This document shows, piece by piece, positions 44,590-57,129 of a DNA stretch of 64,000 nt. The notes under the pieces were generated by a model. The model was given only the letters and a program-made list of their open reading frames with translations. It was not told the DNA's origin and did not search any database. The stretch is from Azadirachta indica (Eukaryota > Streptophyta > Magnoliopsida > Sapindales > Meliaceae). Where the stretch lies: NCBI GenBank assembly GCA_022749755.1, contig CM040450.1, forward strand, positions 8,826,913 through 8,890,912, in the 5' to 3' direction. The translations under genes were made by a program, and so were the position numbers. The number at the start of each line of letters is the position of its first letter. Within the stretch, counting starts at the first letter, position 1.

Positions 44590-46837
44590 ATGGTGGCGAT
44601 TATCATTCGTCTCATTTTCGCCTTTGCTATCTCTATCTCTCCAACGATAGCTGTGGCCACAATTAGCAATGAAACTGAAATAGATAGCGACAGCTTACAA
44701 ACATACATTGTCTATGTGAGGAAGCCAACGAATATATCTTCCACGAAATTAGATTTAGATAGTTGGTATCATTCATTCTTGCCAGTTAGTAACTCCAGCA
44801 CGACAGCAAATATGCAACGGCGCATGTTGTATTGCTACAAGAATGTAGCTACAGGATTTGCTGCGAAGCTGACTGCAAAGGAAGTGAAGGCCATGGAAAA
44901 GAAAAAGGGTTTTATCTCTGCCCATGTTGAAAGAATACTGCCTCTTCATACAACGCACAGTCCTAACTTCTTGGGTTTGAATCAAAATTTCGGATTTTGG
45001 AAAGAATCAAATCTAGGCAAAGGAATTATTATTGGAGTTTTGGGGCTCGGGAATAACACCTGGTCATCCTTCATTCAATGATGAAGGAATGCCTCTACCA
45101 CCAGCAAAATGGAAAGGGAAATGTGAATTTCGTGGGGCTGTTTGTAATAATAAGCTAATTGGTGCAAGAAATTTCGAGGAAGACGGCGTGGGCGAACCAC
45201 CAATTGATCCAGGAGGGCATGGAACCCACACGGCAAGCACTGCAGCCGGTAATTTCGTGAAAGGTGCCAATGTATTGGGCCTGGCAAATGGCACCGCAGT
45301 TGGCATGGCCCCTTTAGCTCACTTGGCAATATATAAAGTTTGTGGCAGCGGTGTTTGTAATGAGAGTAGGATTTTATGTGCAATGGATACTGCTGTCGAA
45401 GATGGTGTTGATATACTTTCGGTTTCACTTGGTGCCGAGAGCCGACCTTTCCATGATGACGCAGTTGCACTGGGTGCATTTGGTGCCATTCAAAAGGGTG
45501 TTTTTGTGAGCTGTGCAGCAGGGAATTCAGGTCCATTTTCGAAAACTTTATCTAATGAAGCTCCATGGATTCTTACCGTAGGAGCAAGCACAATTGACAG
45601 AAGCGCGGTAGCATCAGCACAACTTGGAAATCACACAACATATGATGGTGAATCCCTTTTCCAGCCCAAAGATTTTCCATCAAAGCAATGGCCTCTTGTT
45701 TATGCTGGCGCTAATGGTAATCAATCATCAGCAGAATGCTTACCAGGATCACTAATCCATAGTAATGTTGAAGGCAAAGTAGTACTATGCGAGTTTGGCG
45801 CAGCCAAAACAACTGACATGGGAAAAGAAGTAAAGGCTGCTGGTGGTGTTGCCGTGATTATCATGAATAACGTGTTTAAAGGTGACCAAACTTTCGCTGA
45901 TCCTCATGTACTTCCGGCAACTCATGTAAGTTTTTCAGCCGGAGAGAGCATTAAAGCCTACATAAAATCAACACCTTCACCAACTGTTGCAATTATATTT
46001 AAAGGAAATGTAATTGGCAAGAAAACTGCTCCAGAGGTTGCATCTTTCTCTTCAAGAGGGCCTAACAGAGAAAGTCCCGGAATCTTAAAGCCAGATATTA
46101 TTGGACCCGGTGTGAGCATTTTAGCTGCTTGGCCAACTTCCCTAGAAAACGGGACAAATATTTCGAAATCAACATTTGCCATGAAATCAGGCACCTCAAT
46201 GTCTTGCCCGCATCTTAGTGGTATTGCAGCCTTGCTTAAAAGCGCCCACCCTGATTGGTCACCTGCCGCTATTAAATCTGCCATTATGACTACTGCTGAT
46301 ATATTAAACCTTGAGGGCAAGCCAATTGTTGACCAAAACCATCTTCCAGCAGATATGTTTGCAATGGGTGCAGGTCATGTTAACCCATCAAGAGCTACTA
46401 ATCCAGGGCTTATTTACGATATTCAACCTGACGATTACGTTCCTTATTTGTGTGGCTTCAATTACACAGACGACCAGATGCACGAAATTGTGGATTACGA
46501 TGTGCAGTGCTCAAAGGTGTCAAGCATAGCTCAGGCAGAGCTAAATTATCCTTCATTTTCTATCATATTAGGCACTACTCCTCAAACATACAACAGAACA
46601 GTAACAAACGTTGGCCAAGCTAACTCATCCTATGTTCATCAAATTGTTGCACTAGAAGGAGTACAAGTGAGTGTTAAACCTGATAAAATTTCTTTTACCA
46701 ACACTAACCAAAAGGTAACATATTCTGTGACTTTTACTAAAAGTCAAACTACTAATGCAAACGTTTCTCAAGGATATCTCAATTGGATCTCTACTCAACA
46801 TACTGTTAGAAGCCCGATTGTAGTCTCTTTCGAATGA
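44590..46837 (+). pseudogene. Subtilase copy frameshifted at the catalytic Asp
   Basis: Duplicate of 13771-16017. Total length is exactly one base longer. The break lies at 45042-45047, where the bases for Leu-Asp-Ser-Gly carry one added G plus two substitutions. Upstream the product ends 10-15 residues later at 45081; downstream the other frame is open to the normal stop. His (GGHGTHTAS), oxyanion Asn and Ser (GTSMSCPH) codons remain, and the Asn context is the canonical AAGNSGP. I count 15 other amino-acid differences in 748 residues. The codon ATG at 44548 is also in frame here because the TGA of the intact copy is changed; the homologous start is 44590. A truncated propeptide-only protein could be made. 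A sequencing error is possible but would need three errors in six bases. Confidence 0.92.
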
Positions 46838-47914
46838 CGAATATATATGTGCTTAGGGTTTTCAAAAGTGCAGTGGAGACTTAAAATTCATATAACCACG
46901 ATTGTTTGGTTTAGCCTTGTAATTTCATATTAATCTATCTAAAATAATTGAAGGTGATAAACATGCATCTTATTATTGAAATGTAAGATCTTATGATGTT
47001 CTTTTGTTTCAGTTTTCCTCCTTTCTACAAACAAAAATATAGAAGCAAGAACTCGCTGGTAGGTAGAATATATTAAAAAAATAATCAGTAAAGAAAAATA
47101 TGTTTATTAAAAATAAATAATAAATAAATTCATTACCTAAATAAAATTACAATAATGCTAGAAATACATTCATTTTACACAAACTATTGCAATATAATAT
47201 TGGTTAATCAAAGTAAAATATTAATCTAATTAACCAGAATATAATATATAGGCAAATGAGAATCTTACTATTATATTGCATCAACACTTGTTCAATGGTT
47301 TTTATATAGAATTTACATTATTATATTATTTATAGATTTATTGAAATATTTAAGTAATATTATTGAATTGTTTATATATTTTATTGAAAAATATTTTTTC
47401 CATGGTTTTAAAACTAAAAGTAATTTTATTTTAATATCAATTTATAATTTATAAAATAGTTTATTATGCTAATGTATTTTCTAAAATAAAATATTTTATT
47501 TTATTTAAACGATGCTTTTAATTTATTTTTATACTGTACAGATTAGTTTTTTTCTTTTTTTTTTTCAAATAAAGTAATGATAAGATGTTATGATTTATTT
47601 TTATATTATTGACAAAAGCAACCCGTACAAAAGCAACTACAAATGCAAGAATTTGATGTATGCTAGCCATTACTCTTGTTCTCACTTCTCATTTGAATCT
47701 TCATATTTATCATTGAGTCACTTCATTAACGCTCAAATTGTATCACAAGATTGCCTCATTGATATAAACAAAAGAATGTGATCATCTTTTCCTTCTTTTT
47801 CTTTTTTTTTTGGACTTTCTCCATTGTGGCAACAAAAGAATCTGACTATTGTTAACCTTTTTTTTTAGAAAATTGTGCATAAGTGCATATGGATATTCCT
47901 AATAATTTCACAAC
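46838..47914. other. Intergenic, subtilase copy to P450 3' end
   Basis: AT-rich spacer between convergent remnants; matches 16018-17120. No gene seen. Confidence 0.5.
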
Positions 47915-49030
47915 TTACCTTGGAGAAGACAAAACGAATGAGTTTTTAGGCTTTCGTTGACTCAGTCTCATGTACAAATGCTGCAACAACAATAATACGT
48001 TAGGACCAACTCATGCTCTAAATGAATAGGAATTAAACACCAGGAGCAGGTGGTTATTTGAAAGGAAAAAAAAATCACATTGTTGTTTTGGAAAACATGA
48101 AATGTATAAATGCAGAGACTATAAATATGTAAATTTTATATTTAAGTCATCTTAAAGCCGGAGTTAGTCTGTCTTATATTTGTAGTGTGTATTGTCACCC
48201 CGGTAGTCATGTTTATGTTCTGATCAGGACTTAGTTCAAAGTTCATATTCTACAGGAATATTGTGAGAGCAACAATAGCCTTTAGCAGAGCAAACTGATC
48301 TCCAACACTTACGTGGCCCTCCAATGAAAGGAATGAATCTCCAGCAAACGTTTTCCCAAATTAGCAGGATGCAACTAATGATTTGCAGGAAAGAAAAAGA
48401 ATTAGATCTATTATTTTGGTAAAAAACAGAGCCATATTTCCATGAATTGAGCACCAAAAAAGGGGGAAAGAAATCAGCTGAATGTTGGAAAATACAAATA
48501 CCTAAAATCAGTATTTTATTCATTAGATATCGAACATTCCAAGTCAAGTCTTTTTGGCCAAAACTCTTCCGCTCTGTCCCAAACCTTGTTATATCACCAT
48601 AAAAGAATAACTAATACAAGACAGTTGAAGCAACGTAACTTATACAAGAAAATAGACAAAACCAATTATTTTCAAATCAATTAGGCCTTTTTCCCAACCA
48701 AATGAAATGGTTTTATAGATAGTTTTCTCATTTCACTGCTATGTTAAAATTCTCAAACAATAATATGTTAACATACTTGACTTTCTTCTTTTTCTTTTCA
48801 TACTTTCAACAACATTTATAAGATATTTCTCTAAAATCACAATACAAAGTAACACGAATAGCTTTTCAAACAATAATTTAATTAAACAAATGATGTTAAA
48901 CCAACAAAAATGGAAGTTAAGCTACCTATGGGGAACGATGGATATTGTAAACTGAAATCATTATATCTTGACCAGCATTAACCTTGTAATTTCCAAGGAG
49001 AACATTGGCAACTTCAGCTCTTCTTATCAA
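47915..49030 (-). pseudogene. CYP97C-like P450 pseudogene, 3' exons (unit 2)
   Basis: Read leftwards: 48926-49030, [20 protein letters not shown] to NIHRSP, then TAG where the exon should end in CAG; cut by MULE-B three bases from its 5' splice border. 48502-48584, VWDRAEEFWPKRLDLE, with a TAA after SNE that unit 1 shares. 48178-48338, heme segment GGPRKC followed at once by a 2-bp-deletion frameshift, a TAG in the FLQ codon, and a donor mutated from GT to AT. 47915-47980, LYMRLSQRKPK to stop. The shared TAA shows the gene was already dead before the segment was duplicated. Confidence 0.82.
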
Positions 49031-49467
49031 AGGTTAGTAGATATAATACGGCTAAAATTAGAGAAAAGTGGAGAGTGCAATGTTTGTCGACCTAGGAGAG
49101 AATTTTGAGTCCTGTTGAACTCAAAAGTAGAACTTGAAAGTGGGCAAGTTTTTGCCCTCCTAGAAAGTAACTTTCAAGTAAGGCGAAATTCGCCATGCTC
49201 AAAAGTTATTTTTGAGTAGAATGAAAGAAAGTTCTCCATTCTCGAAAGTAAGTTTCTGAGCATACCTAATATTAGTTTCAAGTTACACTTTCAAGTAAGG
49301 TGGTCACTTTCGAGTTAGGCAAATTTTCTACCTACATTCGAGTTAAACTTTCCAGTTCGACAAAAACTTGATTCTAGGTAGATGCACGATTATATTAAGT
49401 AACGAAAACTAGTAATTGTGGTCATTTTATAGTTGATTAACTGTTATTTCTTGTTTTTGGAGCAATT

Positions 49468-52038
49468 ATGGAATTGTCGATTACGATAGTTACTTGGCTA
49501 GGAGGTTTTTGGGAACGTACTCCGAACGATAGTGATGTTTACATTGATGGCGAGTTGATGCCTTTTTGTGTGGATCGAGACATAATGTACAAACACTTTA
49601 TGCAGATTGTGTATACTGGATATGAGATTAATCCAGCTAAGGAAGCTATCAAAGCGAAAGCGATCTTTCTTAACTATGCACAAGTTTTGCGAATGCCTTA
49701 AACACGAGTGTCTATTGACATTGAATCTAGTTTTTACGCCTTTATGCATGTTAATAGTGCAGATTTTATTAATGTGAGGGGTTATTGTTACCTGTATTTG
49801 ACCAAGGAATACGTTAGTGGTTGAGACTAATCCAGGCCATATGATTTTTAGCATTGAAGTACATGGGGAGCTACCATGCTTTTATTTAGGTCCTCTAGTG
49901 GGAGTAATCAGCAAATTGATATAATGCTTGCAATGTTGTTATAATAGGCATAGTTCAACAATGAATTTAATTATGCAGATGCAAGGGCTCGATTTGAATA
50001 ATATAACTCTCCACTCGTACAAGATAAAGAGCCACAAAATGTCAAGACAAATGCTCCCTAGCTTGAGGATCATGCGACCACTATAGATAGAGGCGTTTCT
50101 ACCCCTCACCACAGACATGAAAAACAACAACACGTTGAATATGAATATCATTGTGGAGGTAGGAATCTCGTTGATGATCAGGAATATGAGGCAATAAGAG
50201 ATATTAGTACTTGTCGTACGTATAAAAGTAGCGCAATGGCCGTTCCATCACCGTCAAAATAATACATCCGGGCAATGCCTCCCATTCCACCATATACATC
50301 ATGGCAAGCGATGCATTATCTAGTACTGAATTTGGGGAGGAATATGTCGGACATATTTACAGTACAAAATAGGAATTGCAAGATATATTAAGCATCACAG
50401 CCCTTAGGAACCACTTTTAGTTCAAGATTTGTAAGTCAGATACGACTCTTTTCATTGTGAAATATGTTCAAGATGGTTGCAAATAGTGAGTACGGGCAAT
50501 TAAGAATAACAACGATGCAAATTTCCATGTTACTCACATCAAAGCAATACCTACATGTCAGAATATGGTGTTGCAGGATGGGCACTAATAAGCAAGTAGT
50601 CATGTTAATTAGGGAACTTATGAAAGATATGTTTAGAGATATCAATCGAATTTACACTCCGAGAAATATTCAAGATGATATTCAGAGCAAATACGGGGTC
50701 CGTCTTTCCTACTCGAACACTTAATAATAAGAAGGTAGTCTTGCGGATCGTTTACAGAGATTCAATTGAGTCGTTTGAGGGACCACCTGTGTATTGTTGT
50801 GTGTTAAAGGATAAAAACCTAGTGACTATGACGACAATTGAAATGGATAAAGAGGACCATTTTTGTACTTTTTCATGGCGCTAAGGCTATGCATTCAAGG
50901 GTTTTGCAACCCCATTTGGCTCATTATTGCCACTGACAGTACTTTTCTTAAGAATAAATATCAAGGCGCATTATTTACATCTGTTTAAGATGAGAATGGT
51001 CGAATCTGTCTGGTGGTCTTCATTATTGCCGATTCTGAAAATGATGCATCGTGCGAATAGTTTTTACTTAAACTTTGGAATGCTATTGGGCCTGTTGAGG
51101 ATTTGGTTTTCATCTCAAATTGACATAATAGCATACTAAAGAGAACAACTTTATCTTCTCGAGGTGACTCATGGTTTTTATGCTTACTACATATCCGATA
51201 ATTTAAAGGCCAAGTACAAGATGCGCCAATAGAATATAAACACATTCCTCGTAGCTTATTTTAAGGCTGCAAATTCATATCATGAAAGTGAGTTCACCAA
51301 ATATAGACAATTTCAGAATTATGCTTCCTAAAGTAGCAAAATACTTGGAGGATGTTGTTGGGCTGCATAGGTAGGCTAGGGCACAGTTTCCATCAAGTTG
51401 GTATAATATGTAAACCACTAACATAACTGAGAGTATGAACTCTGTGCTTAGATTTGCTTGTACTCTACTAATCGTTCCTTTGGTCAACTTTATAAGATCT
51501 TTTGTCTAAAGGTGGTTTTACAAACGTAGAGAGTTAGCTGCTGCCTGAGATAGATACTCTACTTAGGCAGCCTAAGTGAAATTAGATGAGCAGGTTCAGT
51601 TGTCACGTACCATAACCATGCATCCTATGTCACGCTTTGAATTCAAAGTAAGGGAATAGGAAAATATAGAGGTCGTTGACATAAGATCGAAGAAATACAG
51701 TTTCAAGTTCATTAACATCCAACAACTACCATGCTCCAATGCTTTAGTTGTTTGTCGACATATTCATCTCTCTCATCACTCACTATGCTCGCATTACTAC
51801 ACCAATGACATATGGTTCACAGCCTATACGGACCCTATTAACCCAACTGGTAATGAAGTTAATTAAGTGGTTCCCCACAATGTTCGAGGAATTAATGTCA
51901 ATGTAACGTTAGGTTGCATGTCGACCAAGGAAACAACAATTCCCTTCTGCTGGGGGAAGATGTGATTCAAAGAAGGTGTTCTCATTATTTACAAGTTGGC
52001 CACAACTCTGCAACATGTTAGAATTTGATCCCGTTTAA
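49468..52038 (+). pseudogene. mudrA-like transposase remnant (MULE-B, unit 2)
   Basis: Start ATG present (MELSITIVTWLGG). N-terminal part open to about 49701, then stops and frameshifts. The transposase domain is still spread over its full length (50860-51240; IATDSTFLKNKYQ keeps the first catalytic Asp), followed by the helical region and SWIM-like segment (about 51665-51760, LPCSNALVVCRH). It is the only B copy with the catalytic core, and is nonetheless broken by many stops. Confidence 0.83.
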
Positions 52039-52374
52039 CCTAAGGTAGTGAGTTTCATTTATGGTATGTCATTTCTGTTTGATTTACTTGTAGACATTTC
52101 GAATTTTGCCAATATGTGATTGCTTCATGTTAGACTAACCATGTTTGATTTCATTATTTCATATAAAACTATAGTGAATGTATGAATAATGTCAAAGTTG
52201 TTATAATTTCATATACATCTGCATATGTTTTTTTCAATTAATTTATTTGTAGACATTCCTAATTTGCCAACCTGTGATTGTATCATATTGTTACAAACCA
52301 TAGTTGATTTCATTATTTTATATAAAGCTATTTTGAATGTATGAATAATATCCAAATTGTTAGATTCTAAAAAA

Positions 52375-52520
52375 CTCGAAAGTGCCCTTTTGAACATATA
52401 GGAATTATGCTTTACTCAAAAGTACACATTCGATTATGAATGAATTATGCTTTACTCGAAAGTGTACATTAGAGTCAACACTCAAAATTTCACTCGAAAG
52501 TACACTTTTGAGTGTTCATC
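52375..52520. repeat. CGAAAGT palindrome block, MULE-B unit 2
   Basis: Several CTCGAAAGT copies in both orientations behind mudrA, as in the other MULE copies; moderately decayed. Confidence 0.55.
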
Positions 52521-52979
52521 AATTGCTTTGTTATTTCCCTAACCTCTTTAATTTTTTCAAATCACAAATAGATATAAAAAAGATCTACAAATAATTAGAT
52601 CAGAACTACAAAATGTTTCACTAAGGTTAGAAAATTATTTGTTTATTAATCCATTCAATAAAATATTATTGTTAAATTAGTAAAATAAATTTCCAATTAT
52701 ATCAATTTAATTACTTTTGGTTATGGAGGTTTATTTACGTTACCACTGTTAACTATGTAAATAAATTTTGAATGAGGTTGACAAAATTACTTGTTCAATA
52801 ATTTTTTTTTTTGTTATTATTGTTAATTTAGTAAATAATTTTCAATGAATATATATGTCCTAATTATCCATCGATGCGCTTTTAAAAATATGTTGCACAA
52901 TGGTTAAAACAATAATTGAGAAATGGGTATAAAATGCATAATTGACTTAAAACAATAAGTTATGAACGTCAAAATCGAA

Positions 52980-55900
52980 CTACAACAACTTACTTGCCGA
53001 TAAGTCTACTGCAACTCTGGTCCTTATATATGCACCATCCTCTACGCCAAAATTGAACAAATCCCTACTCTTAAGTACTATATGAACATGCAAGTAAAGA
53101 TCTCGCAGTCCCTCAATCCGTCCATTAGTATGGTATGCCCTAGATCAATTGAATATATATGAAAGGCGCAAAACGCTTGATCAAGTCAGTCTGATATCTG
53201 TAGGACCTGATTTAATCCAGCAGGAAAGGAATGTAAATACGCAATGATGCATAGCAAAATAAATCTAAGCATCCTTAAGGGCAAAGGGACTTGAATCGTA
53301 GATTATGAACTCCCTCTATCGAAAATAGATCTTAAAGCTACCTAATGGTCACCACCGAGGTTCATAAGCAAGTACATAACATTTACTTGGATCAAATCTC
53401 TATATAGCCGGGAATGCCGTGCCATCACAAAGGTTTCAATCTCTGAGTTCAAGAATGTGCTCTCAGCCAACGCTCATAATAGGTACCCACTGTGTGACCT
53501 GAAGCACAGTCTCTAGAAGCAAGAAATTATTAATTCATTACAACAGTCCAATGCTATGGGACCATTTCCTTGTATACGATCTGTTGGTGTGATAACATGG
53601 CAATATACTTACTGATGTGCTGTATATGTAATATGTGATTGTAAACATAACTATGTAAGAAATCATACTTAAATTGACATTTAGTAAGATCACAAGAAGG
53701 AAAATATTACTTACTCCGTCGTTCAACCATCGCCCTACCTCAAAGACACCATTAATCTAGGACAGTGTCAATTTGCCTCTCTCGCACTCTATACATGCCT
53801 CTAAGGTAGCAATCTATCGAAAGAATTGACCAAAGGTGTTTTCTAAAACTAGGCCAAAAGGGCGGATCTGATATCTAGACCCATACTGCAGCTAACTCTT
53901 TACCTACTTGCCCTACATTTGCCTAAAAGGATTGGTGTACAGGGCTTGATAGGAAGTCGACCTTTGGTAGATGCGACCGAATTGAATCTGGTCATCCAAA
54001 TAGTGTAGGTCAATAATACAGATACTTAAGCCCCCTTTAGTGTCAACCTGAACCAAAAATATTAGTTAAACTTAACAAAAATATTTATCATATATCATTT
54101 AAGAACAAAAATATAGGTTTTAAGTAGGCAACTGAAAAATATACTAACTTGTGCATCCTGCCCTACATTCGGATGCAGCAGCCCGTGAATCTCATCAATT
54201 AAAACTTGTATGCTATCAAGTTGGTACTGCAATAACTCATCCTACCTTTCTCTAAAAGCTTGAAAATCAACTCAAAGTAGGCTCAGATGTTCGACAATAT
54301 AATATCCCTACAAAGGCAGATCAGGACAGGTATTGGAGGCATGATTGACAGGGTCATTTAGGAAGAGCTCTTTGTGATAATCCGTCTACCGCGAGGGATG
54401 ATGAGGCTGTAGATGTATCGAAAGATAGTAAACAATTGTAAGAAAACAATTAATCACTAAATAAATTTCTTTGTAGTTCAACCATATTAGACCTATTTTG
54501 TACCTATGTATACCTTAAGTCTCCTTAGAGTGTGTAATATCACAGCTGTCTAATCTACAGCAGGCACAAAGGGAATTGACATCCTAGCCTCCCTCAAGAC
54601 GATAGGAGGAGACATGTCAGCAGCCTCAATAGAAGGATTAGGTATCTCTACTAGGGTCGGGTCGTCCTTAAATATAGTCCTTCTCTTCTCCCCCTTATCT
54701 ATGTCCACCAATCCTGCTATCTGTGCGTAGTAGGATTGTCTTCGTTCATCCTTAATAGGCTCAATTTGCTACCGTACAACCAGTGGCTATAAAAACAAGT
54801 TAATTTCAATTGTTTCCCATCAATGTGGTTCACAACCAAAATTATTCATGTAAAACTAGGTAAACACACGACAAAACATCCATTTAATATAGTATTGCAG
54901 AGGGACTCAAACAGTGCGTCCTAAACATCCAATTGCCGATGTTCTTCACCGCCGTCTATCTCAACATACGTGGTAGACATTGATTTGTGCATCACGCAAA
55001 CTATTTCTCAACAGTAGATAGGACCTTGTATATCCATATCTATGAATAAAATTTCAAAAAGAACGGATAACTAAAAAAAAAGGATAAGATCTCCCTTGTA
55101 ACTAGGACATCCCAAAAATTAAAAAACCTACATATTATCACTGTGTGAACTATCCAACCAGTACAACACTTCATATTTTGCTACATCACTCATTATGCTC
55201 CCTCGTTAACAAGACAACACATCACAAAACAACATCAAACACAAATATATATATCCAAGCAATCCAACTTTTACATCTTCTCATCTAAATTTATATCCAA
55301 ATATACACCATATATCATAATAAACTAGAAATTAAGTATGTAAAAGTTCTCATGTACACATGGAATGCTAGTGGGAATTTTTCTAGATTTTATTTTGTGG
55401 TATAAGTCTTGCCCTCTGCCTCTGCCTCAACTAACTTGACTCGGTATTGAGCGACCTACCCTTTAAGAGCTCGGCTCAATGATTGATAAGTGTGGCACCA
55501 AGAAATTGATCCCCAGGGATCTCTGTTGAACTCATCCAACTAATCAATAAGCCTCATCAACCATAAATTCACGAGATATCTACTAGCTTGTCTGATCACC
55601 ACATGCTCAAGTAGGTAATAAAGTGTGACTTTGACTGCGTCCATATCATCAATAGTAGTAAAGTCAAGTAATTGGAATGCACGATCAATGTCATCCAGGA
55701 TGGGCGTAGGCTTAGGTCCAAAATACAAATCTTTAAGCCTATGTATCTATATCTACATTCAAGTATGCCCTACATGTAAGTCAAATAATCAATGCACACT
55801 TTATGTGGGAGAATCACATAGGCATATTTCCAATCAAAAACCATATCTCCTGCTCATACCTATCTATCTCGACCTCATGTAAAAAGATTTTATGCACCAA
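52980..55900 (-). pseudogene. Ulp1-like gene remnant with DUF1985-like N-terminus, MULE-B unit 2
   Basis: The most continuous Ulp1-like remnant, without the gypsy insertion. The DUF1985-like part (55540-55728; MYFGPKPTPILDDIDRAFQ and YYLLEHVVI) is followed leftwards by the linker and the protease part. The catalytic His-Trp motif reads H-stop (TAG at about 53345), as in MULE-B of unit 1. Frameshifted in several places. Confidence 0.58.
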
Positions 55901-56196
55901 GTCCCAATTGAAGCCCAAGAATTAGGGATCCAAAAAATGTCCTAACAACTCTACTTGAACATATGCTGCTGTCTCTTTGTTAACTTGCCAAGTATTTCAT
56001 TAAGTTTTTTAGACTTAGACATTGTCGACACCATGGCTGGAAGATGGTTCACCTCTTTTGTTTTCAACATGCTACTAACTGTAAACATCCCTCATTACAT
56101 CACAAAACAAATTAAAATTTATTTAGTTCATCAATTTCAAATTAAAACCATGCTGCAAAATCCCAACGTTCTACTTTTCTTGAAAGTTACTAAAAT

Positions 56197-56460
56197 ATTC
56201 AAACTACAAAAAGCCACGAGACTCAAAACTACAAACAAAACATGAGTAGAAACTGTAAACAAAATGAAACTTGAAACTACAAACAAACGTGAGTCAAATC
56301 CATAAACAAAACAAGACTCGAAACTTTAAAGAAAATGTGCCTTAAAACTGCATACAAACACACGAGTCAAAACTGAAGAAATGCAAGCAACTCGAAATCT
56401 CAAAAACCACAAGACTTGAAATTGCATAAACATACAACTCAAAACTAACATACATATACA
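56197..56460. repeat. Degenerate 24-bp tandem repeat array in MULE-B
   Basis: About 11 head-to-tail units close to actcgaaactacaaacaaaa plus 4 bases, for example at 56221 and in the following lines. Each opens with a variant of actcgAAAct, echoing the CTCGAAAGT motif at the other end of the element. It lies on the 5' side of the Ulp1-like gene, near the element's right part. Other copies in the window have this stretch deleted. Confidence 0.7.
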
Positions 56461-57129
56461 AATATATACTTGACACGAATGTGCATGCATTCTTAACACG
56501 AAACTAAATGTTTACAGCTATACTCAAAAGTCACTAAAAACTAACTCAAAACCTTTGTTTTTTGCCATTACCTAAAACTACTTGAAAGTATATTTGTAAT
56601 ATGACGTGAAAAAGAACTTTTCAGTTGAGTCCGATGACATATTTTCAAGTCATGTCACAAATACACTTTCGCATACGACGATGTCGAACAAAATTCAACC
56701 AATTCAAACTCAAAGTTAGTCAATTATTTTCCAAATTATTAACATCTTAACATAGTTAACAATTAATTCATGCAAAATACCCAAATTTGTGCACATAATC
56801 ATGCCAATTTCGAATGGGAAATCAAACCCTAACATGTAATTTCAAAGACACGCCAAAGATGAAGCTACCGCTACGTGTGTCACCATCAAACATTATCCAT
56901 TCATCTTCGAACTGTGACTGGAGGCTGACTTTGGTCGATCGAATGTAAGGTGAAAATGCTCGAATGTGAAGACAATATCAAAACCGCAAGTGTTTTGTTT
57001 CTATTTCAATTTTAGGAAATAAAGGCAATTCCATCCAATTGAAAGAAAAGGGGAAATTTTGATTGAAAATTTGCGGGGATGGTATTTTCGAATTTTACTT
57101 ATAAATTAGGGGCATTTTTGGTTATTTTC

